Shown here: positions 25,526 through 32,734 of the stretch, piece by piece
Layout of the letters: the number at the start of each line of letters is the position of its first letter
Position numbering within the stretch: position 1 is the first letter of the stretch
Origin: Nitrospinaceae bacterium
GTDB taxonomy: Bacteria; Nitrospinota; Nitrospinia; Nitrospinales; VA-1
Assembly: GCA_029261635.1 (NCBI GenBank)
Contig: JAJDAW010000034.1
Span: 1 to 32,734, forward strand
Length of the DNA stretch: 32,734 nucleotides
Direction: 5' to 3'
Position numbers and translations under genes: made by a program
The notes under the pieces: generated by a model
Database searches by the model: none
What the model was told of the DNA's origin: nothing
The model's input: the letters and a program-made list of their open reading frames with translations, nothing else

Positions 25526-27586
25526 ATGGAAAACAAATGGAAAGATTCCGCAGCTAAGGCCGCGATTGAACAATACAGCGATGTCCATGAAGATATTGCT
25601 CTTCGTGTCTATACCTCACGTTTGATCGGGGCAGACCCCTCTCTTGTGCTTCATGGAGGAGGAAACACCTCGGTGAAATCTCGAACCAAAAATAAGGTAA
25701 ACGAAGAAGTCGATGTTCTTTATGTCAAAGGTAGCGGATGGGATCTGGATACACTGGCACCTCCCGGGCTTCCCGGTGTTCTGCTCGACCATCTTGTTAA
25801 ATTGCGAGATCTGGATTCTTTGACAGATGAAGATATGGTCAACGAACAGCGAACGCATTTGTTGGATGCCTCCTCGCCAAATCCGTCTGTTGAAACCCTG
25901 CTACACGCATTCTTGCCGCATAAGTTTATCGATCATTCCCATGCCGATGCCAGTCTGATCATTGCCAATCAACCCGACGCAGAAAAAATATGTCGGGAGA
26001 TTTTTGGCGAAACCATTGGCATGGTTTCTTACATTATGCCGGGGTTTGCATTGGCCAAGGCGGCGGCAGAAGTTTACGAGAAAAACTCAAAGGTAGAAGG
26101 GTTGATGTTGATCAACCACGGTCTGTTCACTTTTGGAGCAACCGCTAAAGAAAGTTACGATCGGCATATTGATGCAGTGACCAAAGCCGAAGAATATATT
26201 GCAAAAAATCCACCCAAGGCGTTAACGTCGCTTGAAGGGCCTGCAGTCAGCGCTAGCGAAAAAGAGTTGCTCAATGCCTTGGCTCCCGTGGTGCGTGGAT
26301 TGTATGGGCTGAAATCCGAAAAAACCTGGGTGGTGCACCATAGAAAAGACGAAAAAGCCAAAGCGTTTGCCTCTAGTGAAGAATGCGTTACTTGGTCGCA
26401 AGTAGGGACAGCAACTCCCGATCACGTCATCCGCACCAAACAGAAACCGCTATTGTTAAATTTGAAACAATGGCAAGACGAAGATGCGTTGCGCGAAGAA
26501 GTCGCCTCTGCTCTAGAAACGTATTACGAAAATTATCACCAATATTTCAAAACCAATAAAGATGCTAAAGGTGCCGATAAAACGGAGCTGGACCCGTTGC
26601 CTCGAGTTTTGTTGGTTGCAGGGCTAGGTCTGTTGACCATCGGCAAGACCGTTAAAGAAACCAAAATCGCGGCAGATATTTATCAACACACGATAGACAT
26701 CATTCATAAATCGTTTTCTGTTGGAGACTACGCACCTTTGAAGTCCGATGACTTGTTTGATATGGAATACTGGTCTCTCGAACAGGCGAAGCTGGGTAAA
26801 AGTAAAGCTCCTCCATTGCAGGGCAAAGTGGCTTATATTACCGGAGCCGCATCGGGGATAGGTTTGGCAACAGCAAACCTGTTTGCCGAGCAGGGGGCGA
26901 ATCTCTATCTGGCAGATTTGAACAACGACAAACTAAGTGTTGCGGCAGATGCTATTAGCAAAAAATATAAAGTAGGTGTCACCGCAAAGGTATTAAACGT
27001 GGTTGATGAAGATGCAGTGAAGCAGTCGTTTGCAGACGTGGTCGCCAACTATGGCGGCGTAGACTTTTTAATATCCAATGCCGGGAACGCCGTGCAAGGT
27101 GCGATAGGCACAATAGATATGAAAACCTTGCGGCAGAGCTTCGAGTTAAACTTTTTTGCGCATCAGGTGTTGGCTTCTGAAGCGGTGCGTCTGTTTATGA
27201 TCCAGAAAACAGGTGGAGTGTTGTTGTTCAACGCCTCCAAGGCGGCGTTCAATCCGGGGAAAGATTTTGGTCCCTACGCGCTCCCAAAAGCAGCAATGGT
27301 GGCTTTGACCAAACAATACGCTCTCGATTACGGCCAATTCGGAATCCGCTCCAACGCCATCAATGCCGATCGCATTCGAACCTCTCTTTTTTCAGAAGAG
27401 GTTGTTACCGAACGCGCTGCAGCACGAGGCCTTTCTGCCGACGATTATTTTAAATCCAATTTGTTACAACTAGAAGTGTATGACACCGATGTAGCGCAAG
27501 GGTTTCTTAACCTTGCTCTCGCAGAAAAAACCACAGGCAGCATTCTCACCATCGATGGCGGCAACATAGCCGCCAGCCCCCGCTAA
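25526..27586 (+). CDS. bifunctional class II aldolase / short-chain dehydrogenase
   Basis: A 686-aa fusion related to rhamnulose-1-phosphate aldolase/lactaldehyde dehydrogenase proteins. The N-terminal class II (zinc) aldolase domain covers about residues 1-400 with HSHAD (His137, His139) and INHGLF (His198) as metal ligands. The C-terminal NAD(P)-binding SDR domain begins near 425: TGAASGIG at 439-446, NAGN, a serine in LFNASKAAF, and YALPK with Tyr584 and Lys588. The family splits a sugar 1-phosphate and oxidises the aldehyde product, as in rhamnose use. No rhamnose isomerase, kinase or transporter is nearby, so the true substrate is uncertain. AGGA precedes the ATG. Confidence 0.9.
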   Translation: MENKWKDSAAKAAIEQYSDVHEDIALRVYTSRLIGADPSLVLHGGGNTSVKSRTKNKVNEEVDVLYVKGSGWDLDTLAPPGLPGVLLDHLVKLRDLDSLTDEDMVNEQRTHLLDASSPNPSVETLLHAFLPHKFIDHSHADASLIIANQPDAEKICREIFGETIGMVSYIMPGFALAKAAAEVYEKNSKVEGLMLINHGLFTFGATAKESYDRHIDAVTKAEEYIAKNPPKALTSLEGPAVSASEKELLNALAPVVRGLYGLKSEKTWVVHHRKDEKAKAFASSEECVTWSQVGTATPDHVIRTKQKPLLLNLKQWQDEDALREEVASALETYYENYHQYFKTNKDAKGADKTELDPLPRVLLVAGLGLLTIGKTVKETKIAADIYQHTIDIIHKSFSVGDYAPLKSDDLFDMEYWSLEQAKLGKSKAPPLQGKVAYITGAASGIGLATANLFAEQGANLYLADLNNDKLSVAADAISKKYKVGVTAKVLNVVDEDAVKQSFADVVANYGGVDFLISNAGNAVQGAIGTIDMKTLRQSFELNFFAHQVLASEAVRLFMIQKTGGVLLFNASKAAFNPGKDFGPYALPKAAMVALTKQYALDYGQFGIRSNAINADRIRTSLFSEEVVTERAAARGLSADDYFKSNLLQLEVYDTDVAQGFLNLALAEKTTGSILTIDGGNIAASPR

Positions 27587-27601
27587 GCGGCGAACCGCCG
27601 C
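27587..27601 (+). terminator. hairpin directly after the aldolase/SDR stop
   Basis: GCGGCG-AAC-CGCCGC is a perfect 6-bp stem starting on the base after the TAA. No T-tract follows, so it may slow decay or transcription rather than be a canonical intrinsic terminator. Confidence 0.35.
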
Positions 27602-27670
27602 GGGTAAGGGGGCAGGGCTTTGATGGGCGATTCTACGGCCCCGAGCTTCTGGATAGGGGTGTTTAAATAA

Positions 27671-27735
27671 TTCCCCCTGATAAGGGGGATATAGGGGGTT
27701 GCTTGATTGTTCTTCTCTTTGCTAAAGAGGGGAGC
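27671..27735. repeat. dispersed repeat-like element with two hairpins
   Basis: The stretch contains TCCCCCT-GATA-AGGGGGA (stem 27672-27678 with 27683-27689), then ATAGGGGGTT, then CTCTTT-GCT-AAAGAG (27715-27729) followed by GGGAG. This ccccct..agggggatataggggg pattern is a common short intergenic repeat style in bacteria, perhaps MITE-derived. Only one copy is visible here. It lies between the aldolase/SDR gene and the SUI1 gene, in a gap with no supportable coding sequence. Confidence 0.5.
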
Positions 27736-27815
27736 ATGTAGGTAGTGCGCCGATAGCCGGGCCACGCCGGGTGGGGAAATGATGTTAAAGTCGGAATTTG
27801 TTAAGAAAGTCTGAG

Positions 27816-28172
27816 ATGAAAACCAATTCCAAAGATCGAGTTGTCTACTCCACCGAACACGGTAAAGTTTGTCCCGGCTGTAGTAATCCCGTTAAAAAAT
27901 GCACCTGTCGCAAACAGACAGCACCGATCGGTGATGGCAACGTTCGAGTCTCCCGTGAGACCAAGGGCAGAAAAGGTAAAGGAGTCACGTTGATTAAAGG
28001 GCTCGCTATGGATACTGATGCCCTCAAATCGATGTGCAAAAAGCTAAAAGCGATGTGCGGTTCCGGCGGTACTGTCAAAGAAGGCATCATCGAGATCCAA
28101 GGCGACCATATTGAACGGATACTTGACTATTTGGAGAAGCAAGGCGTGAAGGCTAAACGGGCTGGTGGGTGA
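27816..28172 (+). CDS. SUI1/eIF1-family translation factor, YciH-like
   Basis: A 118-aa protein (a TTG at 27798 would give 124). I prefer ATG 27816, which has AAGAAAG 6-12 bases upstream. A short N-terminal region carries CPGC and CTC (Cys19, 22, 29, 31), a possible zinc knuckle. The SUI1 fold follows from about residue 45: KGRKGKGVTLIKGL, then LKAMCGSGGTVKEGIIEIQGDH and a closing helix ending KRAGG. Bacterial YciH proteins are homologues of eIF1 that can discriminate initiation complexes in vitro; their cellular role is unsettled. It follows a repeat-rich gap. Confidence 0.92.
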   Translation: MKTNSKDRVVYSTEHGKVCPGCSNPVKKCTCRKQTAPIGDGNVRVSRETKGRKGKGVTLIKGLAMDTDALKSMCKKLKAMCGSGGTVKEGIIEIQGDHIERILDYLEKQGVKAKRAGG

Positions 28173-28246
28173 AGAGGTTAGCCTACGCCGGAATTATGGG
28201 TTAATTAAACTACAACATTGGAATACGTTACTCTCCGGTTTTAGAG

Positions 28247-28275
28247 GCTGCTTCCGACCCAAAGCGGACATTTTT
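28247..28275. repeat. dispersed TGTCCGCTTT-type motif (minus-strand sense)
   Basis: Read on the minus strand this begins AAAAATGTCCGCTTTGGG and continues TCGGAAGCAGC. It shares AAAAATGTCCGCTTT with 32056-32070 and TCCGCTTT with 28801. The motif is the type that occurs in many bacterial genomes as a half or full palindrome of gtccgctttgg...ccaaagcggac. It lies in the gap before the CBS gene, inside the longest possible 5' extension of that gene. Confidence 0.55.
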
Positions 28276-28314
28276 CAACAGCATACAACTTTCACCAATC
28301 AAACAAATATAACT

Positions 28315-28707
28315 ATGGAAACAGTTAAAGACTTTATGGATGATGAAATACTTTGGATAAGTTCAGATGCCACAGCAACCAAAGCATCACAGGAAATGAC
28401 GAAGAATTGTGTTGGGTCATTGATTGTCAAAGAAGATACCTTCTACGTTGGGTTTCTAACAGAGGGAGATATTTCGAGAAAGGTTGTGTCTAAACAACTA
28501 AATCCCGATGAAGTAACGGCGAAAGAAATAATGAGCAAGGAAATCGTTACAGTGGAAAGCAATTCTTCAATGGAGCAAGCGTTCAAGGAAATGAGCAAGA
28601 GGAAAATCCGTCACATTGCAGTTATCAATAAAGGAAGATATGTTGGAATACTTTCAATCAAAGACTTTGCTACTTACTATACTAATAAGCATGTGAAAGA
28701 ATTATAA
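28315..28707 (+). CDS. CBS-domain-pair protein
   Basis: A 130-aa cytoplasmic protein made almost entirely of two CBS motifs (about residues 5-60 and 68-125). VTAKEIMSKEIVTVESNSSMEQAFKEM and IRHIAVINKGRYVGILSIKDFA show the second clearly. CBS pairs bind adenine nucleotides or related ligands and act as energy sensors; no effector domain is attached. I chose ATG 28315: the longer frame from GTG 28165 overlaps the SUI1 stop and would run through the dispersed repeat, producing a peptide unlike a CBS domain. No strong Shine-Dalgarno is visible at either start. The downstream hairpin at 28740-28760 may end the transcript. Confidence 0.85.
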   Translation: METVKDFMDDEILWISSDATATKASQEMTKNCVGSLIVKEDTFYVGFLTEGDISRKVVSKQLNPDEVTAKEIMSKEIVTVESNSSMEQAFKEMSKRKIRHIAVINKGRYVGILSIKDFATYYTNKHVKEL

Positions 28708-28739
28708 TTCCCATCTACAAAATAAATCTCAAAGATCAA

Positions 28740-28760
28740 ACAGTTACCTTAATTAACTGT
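28740..28760 (+). terminator. weak hairpin after the CBS gene
   Basis: ACAGTTA-CCTTAAT-TAACTGT is a perfect 7-bp stem with a 7-base loop, 33 bases after the CBS stop. There is no T-run, so the terminator role is uncertain. Confidence 0.35.
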
Positions 28761-28800
28761 ACCCTCTTCAAGCTATTATAATAATTTTAGTCAACCCATC

Positions 28801-28823
28801 TCCGCTTTTGGCCGATTCCTACC
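28801..28823. repeat. dispersed TCCGCTTTTGG-type motif
   Basis: TCCGCTTTTGGCCGATTCC shares the TCCGCTTTTGGC core with 32063-32074 and its shorter TCCGCTTT core with the minus-strand copy at 28247-28275. Confidence 0.5.
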
Positions 28824-29052
28824 ACTTCGCTAGCCGATTAAAAACCAACTGTCGGATTGGCACCTGATCCCAGCTTTAGCAATACCTGATCTCACCATAT
28901 TATTTTGATAATATTGTCTTTTTTAAGATGTTCTCATGACCTGCTCCTACTTACCCCACTACATCCTTTTTACAAAATCGTGACACTTTAAAAACTCTTC
29001 CGTAACACTGATTAAGTATCTCGTCACTTTTTTAACCAACAAATTTGACAAT

Positions 29053-29066
29053 CTGAATTAATTCAG
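29053..29066. promoter_or_regulatory. 14-bp palindrome upstream of the chemoreceptor
   Basis: CTGAATTAATTCAG is a perfect palindrome immediately downstream of a TTGACA hexamer (29045-29050), 180 bp before the chemoreceptor ATG. Its position in the would-be promoter spacer suits an operator, but no -10 box at the correct distance is evident. Confidence 0.35.
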
Positions 29067-29245
29067 GAACCATTTTATGTAAAGCAATAAGGCTTGATTT
29101 TCTGAATGTGTCAGAGAAGAAATAGAGCTACGGCCCCTGTATTAATCCGTTAATGGCTATTATTTTATAAACTTACGATACAAAATTCGAAATTCTAATT
29201 CATAAATTAAACAAATTTGATCTGAAAAATTTAGGAGAATAGAAA

Positions 29246-31735
29246 ATGGATGGTTTAAAAAATCTGTCAGTAAAACAAAAAGTTTATGGAGCCATTACGA
29301 TATTGCTTTTGGTTGTTCTAGTTTCCCTGGCAATAATAATATCTTCCATCAAAACCTCAAAAGAAAACCTCGAGACCTATAATGCCTTAGGCCGACAACG
29401 AATGTTATCTCAGGCAATGGGTAAAGCGGGCCTGGGATATGCCATGGCAAAAAGCAGAAAAAAAACTATAGAACAGCAAATCAGTTCTCTTGATCGTTAC
29501 ATCACTCAAATGAGAGGCACTTACACCAAAACCATTATCGGGACAGCCAAGAAATCGGGTGTACCTATCAGCATGGATCCAGAGAATGAACCTCACCCAG
29601 CAGTTCCCTTTCCAGCAACTTTCACTCGTTTGACTAATGAAAAATTTGGGGAAGGAAGAGATTTTGGGATCGATATTATTTCAGAGGACCCAATCAATCC
29701 TAATAAAAGTTTAAAAACGGACCTGGATAAAGAGGCGAATACATATTTAAAAGCTAACCCGGACAAGGTATTCAATAAGGTTTTTGAGGAAAATGGCAAA
29801 CTCTATATAGGTTTATATACTGCTGACAAGGCGACAGTGCCTGTCTGCGCTTCTTGCCATTCCAGCATGAAAAATGGAAAACCGTTCAAGGTTGGAGATG
29901 TTCTTGGAATCAGATCATTCAAACTCGTTTTTTCTGAGGATATTCCTCTAGGAAAATCGGAGCTCAATGCAACAGTAACCGAATATGAAGCAGCGAAAAA
30001 AATATTTTCAGAAACTCTAAATGCAGTTGATAAAGGCGGTAAATATCCCTTGGATCTGAAAATGACGAAGTACAGGGAAATAAAAGCTGCGACCGGACCA
30101 GATACACGTCAAAAAATAAAAGAGGTGGAGAATAAATTTTCAGAATACATCCAGGCAGTGGATACCCTGATTAATTCTGAAATCAACTCTATTCCTTTCA
30201 GAAAGTCTCAGGTCAAGATTCTATCCGATTCCAATAAGCTTAGAAAAGTGAGTAATGATCTGGTTGCGGTTTGGGGGCATCTTGTTGAGGAAGAACAAAA
30301 TGGAATCAAAAACTCCATAATCATTTCAAGCATGCTAACAGTGGTAATTTTAATAGGCATTGGTATATTTTTGTCGAGAGCCGTCATTGAACCGGTTATC
30401 AATATATCCAGATCATTGGTCGATGCCTCCGAAGGGAATTTGAATCAGCAAAAGCTAAAAGTCGATTCGAATGATGAGATTGGCAAATTGGGCAATTCCT
30501 GCAATTTATTGATGGAAAGACTTCAGTCATTTATTGGTTCTTCAAAAGAAATTCTTGCTGGAGAACTCGATATCAATATTCAACAAGAAAAAGGGGATTT
30601 TAAAAATTCTTTGGAAGATATGCTTTCTCAGTCTCAGGAAAAAGAGAAAGCTGAAGAAGATATGGCCCTGGCTAGAAAAGAACAGGAAGATCTCAAACGA
30701 CAACAGGAGGAACAGGAAAGAAAAGATTTTGAGGAAAAAACCCGACGGGATAAGGAACAGGCTGATAAGGAATTGCAAGAAGCTCAAGAATTGCAAAATA
30801 AAGTAAATTCTATTCTTGCTGTAGTGAGCAGTGCCGCTGAAGGAGACCTGACAAAAGAAATCACCGTCTCTGGAACCGATGCCATCGGAAAAATGGGAGA
30901 AGGATTGAAATCATTTTTTAATAGCTTACGGAAAGATATAGGAGATATTGGTAATAATGCAGAGTCAGTTAGTGCCGCGGCTGAAGAACTCACTGCAACT
31001 AGTACCACTATGTCTGCTAATGCGGAGGAAACCTCAGCGCAGGCCGGTGTTGTTGCTTCAGCAAGTGATGAGGTAGGAAAAAACGTTCAAACTGTGGCCA
31101 CAGGTTCAGAAGAAATGGGTGCCAGCATTGGAGAGATCTCAAGCAATGCCACCCAGGCTGCTAAAATTTCTGATGAAGCGGTTGAAGTTGCCAAAAGAAC
31201 AAATAGTACAATAAGCGCCCTTGGTGAAAGCTCAAAAGAAATCGGTGAAGTTGTGAAAGTGATCACATCGATTGCCGAACAAACCAATCTGCTGGCTCTA
31301 AATGCTACAATTGAAGCCGCCAGGGCGGGGGAAGCAGGCAAAGGTTTTGCAGTTGTGGCCAATGAGGTAAAAGAATTAGCTAATCAAACCGCCAAAGCTA
31401 CGGATGAGATTAGCAACAAAGTCCAAACCATTCAATCTGATACAGGAAATGCTGTCGAAGCAATTGCTGAAATAGGAGAAATCATAAACAAAATTAATGA
31501 TATCTCAAACACAATAGCAAGTGCTGTGGAAGAACAAAGTGCGACCACAAATGAAATGTCGCGGAATGTATCGGAAGCTGCCAGAGGTGTGGCTGAAATT
31601 TCCCAGAACATCTCGGGTGTTTCATCAGCAGCAGAGGAAACGACTCAAGGCTCCAGCCAGACAAAAGATGCTGCAAACGAGCTAGCCAAGCTTGCCACAG
31701 ATCTTTCAGGTCTGGTTACTAAGTTCAAAATTTAA
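29246..31735 (+). CDS. methyl-accepting chemotaxis protein with CxxCH heme-binding sensor domain
   Basis: An 829-aa chemoreceptor. TM1 is about residues 15-35. The periplasmic part starts with LGRQRMLSQ, the helix seen in PilJ-type sensor domains, and continues into a DUF3365/Tll0287-like segment whose CASCH (Cys201, Cys204, His205) would bind heme c covalently, pointing to redox or gas sensing. TM2 is about 356-380, followed by a HAMP domain. An unusually charged Glu/Lys/Gln coiled coil (about 465-530) precedes the signalling domain. The conserved hairpin tip ([21 protein letters not shown] at about 676-696, giving [20 protein letters not shown]) contacts CheA/CheW. No C-terminal CheR-binding pentapeptide is present. 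AGGAGA lies before the ATG. No che genes are in the window. A long terminator follows. Confidence 0.95.
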   Translation: MDGLKNLSVKQKVYGAITILLLVVLVSLAIIISSIKTSKENLETYNALGRQRMLSQAMGKAGLGYAMAKSRKKTIEQQISSLDRYITQMRGTYTKTIIGTAKKSGVPISMDPENEPHPAVPFPATFTRLTNEKFGEGRDFGIDIISEDPINPNKSLKTDLDKEANTYLKANPDKVFNKVFEENGKLYIGLYTADKATVPVCASCHSSMKNGKPFKVGDVLGIRSFKLVFSEDIPLGKSELNATVTEYEAAKKIFSETLNAVDKGGKYPLDLKMTKYREIKAATGPDTRQKIKEVENKFSEYIQAVDTLINSEINSIPFRKSQVKILSDSNKLRKVSNDLVAVWGHLVEEEQNGIKNSIIISSMLTVVILIGIGIFLSRAVIEPVINISRSLVDASEGNLNQQKLKVDSNDEIGKLGNSCNLLMERLQSFIGSSKEILAGELDINIQQEKGDFKNSLEDMLSQSQEKEKAEEDMALARKEQEDLKRQQEEQERKDFEEKTRRDKEQADKELQEAQELQNKVNSILAVVSSAAEGDLTKEITVSGTDAIGKMGEGLKSFFNSLRKDIGDIGNNAESVSAAAEELTATSTTMSANAEETSAQAGVVASASDEVGKNVQTVATGSEEMGASIGEISSNATQAAKISDEAVEVAKRTNSTISALGESSKEIGEVVKVITSIAEQTNLLALNATIEAARAGEAGKGFAVVANEVKELANQTAKATDEISNKVQTIQSDTGNAVEAIAEIGEIINKINDISNTIASAVEEQSATTNEMSRNVSEAARGVAEISQNISGVSSAAEETTQGSSQTKDAANELAKLATDLSGLVTKFKI

Positions 31736-31763
31736 TACTTGGTTCCAACCAAATTCAAAATAG

Positions 31764-31806
31764 AAAATAGGAGGGATTAAGATAAAACCTTAATCTCTCC
31801 TATTTT
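31764..31806 (+). terminator. long intrinsic terminator hairpin after the chemoreceptor
   Basis: An 18-bp stem with one G-T wobble (arms 31764-31781 and 31789-31806, loop ATAAAAC) begins 29 bases after the stop. The 5' arm opens with A-rich and the 3' arm ends TATTTT followed by ATTT, so it could terminate on both strands. Confidence 0.85.
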
Positions 31807-32059
31807 ATTTGCACCCTCGTTATATGCCTCTGATTTAGCAAACCTGGACCACACGCATGTTTTCACCAATTGCTTTTATATCAAAAGGCAGAGAAGAGGA
31901 TTTTCTAATACTCAATATTGATCCATTTGGGGATTTAATAGATTTTTCCTTCGAAAACCTTCCAAGCAAATAATTTTTGTTTAATAAAATTTATGCGAAA
32001 TCTATTGAGACAATAGAAGCTTTGGTCCAGCCAAAGGTTTACAAATTTTGACTTTAAAA
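31807..32059. other. non-coding AT-rich region before the IS30 element
   Basis: Only short frames occur here. The best is a 38-codon frame at 31857-31973 beginning MFSPIAFISKGREEDF, in frame with a short upstream run after a TAG stop. Its composition is protein-like, but there is no ribosome binding site, so it might be a gene remnant. Nothing else was recognised. Confidence 0.5.
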
Positions 32060-32077
32060 ATGTCCGCTTTTGGCTGC
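32056..32077. repeat. dispersed TGTCCGCTTTTGG-type motif next to the IS30 end
   Basis: AAAAATGTCCGCTTTTGGCTGC shares AAAAATGTCCGCTTT with the minus strand of 28247-28275 and TCCGCTTTTGGC with 28801-28812. Following bases (CAACCTCAACGGATCGACGC) look like an IS30-type terminal region, so the element may have landed in or beside a copy of this repeat. Confidence 0.5.
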
Positions 32078-32734
32078 AACCTCAACGGATCGACGCAACA
32101 CTTTATCTTAAAAATAAAAAGATGGAGGGCATATCGAACTCGAATAAATTATACATCAGCACAGATGTCAGAGTTATGGGATTTATGGCAAAAAGGCGAA
32201 ACCCTCAAAGCAATCGGTCGCGTATTTGATCGGAACTCATCCTCAATATTTGGTCTATTATCACCAACGGGTGGCATTCGACCTCCACCACGACGACGTT
32301 CAAGATTAGTTTTGACGCTTCGTGAACGTGAAGAGATATCACGAGGTCTTATCAGTGGTCTTTCTTTACGATGCATTGGATCTCAATTAAGCCGTTCCCC
32401 TTCTACAATTAGTAGAGAAGTCGTGCGTAACGGTGGCCTGAAACACTACCGAGCCAGTCAGGCAGATGAAGCCGCTTGGGATAGAGCACATCGCCCAAAA
32501 CCATGTAAACTAGCCCTGCATCCTGAACTGAAACGACTTGTTGCATCAAAGCTTAAAATGAATTGGTCACCGAAACAGATTGACGGTTGGCTAAAACGAC
32601 AATACCCATTTGATGAGAATAAGCACGTGTCACATGAAACGATTTATCGCAGTTTGTTTATTCAGGCCCGTGGAGTCCTTAAAAAAGAGCTGCAGTTGTA
32701 CCTGCGCACTCAACGCGCCATCCGTCGCTCGAAG
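32071..32734 (+). mobile_element. IS30-family insertion sequence, left part only
   Basis: The transposase frame plus about 60-90 bp of upstream element DNA, cut by the window end. The exact left boundary is not determined; GGCTGCAACCTCAACGGATC and the following ATCGACGCAACA are candidate terminal-repeat sequence. The right end and target duplication lie outside the window. Confidence 0.7.
32165..32734 (+). CDS. IS30-family transposase, 3'-truncated by window end
   Basis: About 190 residues are visible, open to the window end. After SELWDLWQKGETLKAIG come SSSIFGLLSPTGGIRPP and then LTLREREEISRGLISGLSLR with LSRSPSTISREVVRNGG, the helix-turn-helix of IS30 transposases. WSPKQIDGWLKR and VSHETIYRSLF, the latter preceding the DDE core, are also present. 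The DDE catalytic residues lie beyond the window. The frame is open back to ATG 32060, and residues just before 32165 (INYTSAQ) fit the family, so the true start is probably upstream. GGAGG at 32124-32128 and an ATG at 32122 in another frame suggest a possible small indel. DNA cut-and-insert activity is expected if the rest is intact. Confidence 0.9.
   Translation, partial: MSELWDLWQKGETLKAIGRVFDRNSSSIFGLLSPTGGIRPPPRRRSRLVLTLREREEISRGLISGLSLRCIGSQLSRSPSTISREVVRNGGLKHYRASQADEAAWDRAHRPKPCKLALHPELKRLVASKLKMNWSPKQIDGWLKRQYPFDENKHVSHETIYRSLFIQARGVLKKELQLYLRTQRAIRRSK

Larger units (their letters stand above)
28708..29245. other. 538-bp non-coding region before the chemoreceptor
   Basis: AT-rich, and I could support no gene in it. 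It holds the 28740 hairpin, a second copy of the TCCGCTTTTGG motif (28801-28811, followed by CCGATTCCTACC), an AT hairpin ATATTAT-TTTG-ATAATAT (28897-28914) followed by a T-rich tract, a 14-bp perfect palindrome CTGAATTAATTCAG (29053-29066) and, at the end, the ribosome binding site AGGAGA of the chemoreceptor gene. No sigma28 promoter was recognised. Confidence 0.7.

Noticed and set aside
31857-31973. 38-codon frame beginning MFSPIAFISKG
   Set aside because: It looks protein-like but lacks a ribosome binding site, and I recognise no family; it is mentioned only within the non-coding region entry.
1-32734. CRISPR arrays, tRNA or rRNA genes
   Set aside because: No regularly spaced repeats, tRNA cloverleaf sequence or rRNA-like segments were seen in reading the intergenic regions.

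Overview
The window looks like a chromosomal segment of a free-living Gram-negative bacterium. The evidence is the Mpl-type murein recycling ligase, a lipoprotein, a PBP4-type carboxypeptidase and a heme-sensing chemoreceptor. The gene flavour (PurS/PurQ/small PurL, UPF0182, an N/S/Q-rich protein, radical SAM relatives) reminds me of Nitrospinota or deltaproteobacteria-like lineages. That assignment is recollection only and there is no rRNA here to test it.

Layout. Positions 1-4796 (+) hold the 3' part of valS, pepF and a low-complexity hypothetical. 4810-6330 (-) is a DacB/PBP4 peptidase. 6438-9124 (+) holds a small membrane protein, a PfkB/adenosine kinase-like sugar kinase, a small BamE-like lipoprotein and a phosphoglycolate phosphatase. 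9187-12135 (+) is an AT-rich 982-aa protein joining an HD domain to a GHKL/Hsp90-type ATPase domain. It is the most accessory-looking gene and has a promoter placed so the mRNA would be essentially leaderless. 12366-16490 (+) holds mpl, a radical-SAM-like barrel protein without the usual cysteine motif, a true radical SAM enzyme and a thioredoxin-fold protein, followed by a UPF0182 membrane protein to 19242. 19245-23835 (-) is a compact purine operon purS-purQ-purL-purF. 23998-28707 (+) holds a polytopic GT-C-like membrane protein, a bifunctional aldolase/short-chain dehydrogenase, an SUI1/YciH factor and a CBS-pair protein. 29246-31735 (+) is a chemoreceptor with a CxxCH heme motif, closed by a long terminator hairpin. 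The window ends inside an IS30-family transposase.

Most genes are housekeeping: translation, purine synthesis, wall recycling and proteolysis. Less explained features are the HD-GHKL gene, the cysteine-less radical SAM relative beside a genuine one, the low-complexity protein at 3957, and a set of short dispersed intergenic repeats (8391, 27671, 28247, 28801, 32056). One of these repeats lies inside the longest possible 5' extension of the CBS gene and another abuts the IS30 element. I found no tRNA, rRNA or CRISPR array. The best candidate for an undescribed system is the stand-alone HD-GHKL ATPase; I see no clear partner genes for it here.
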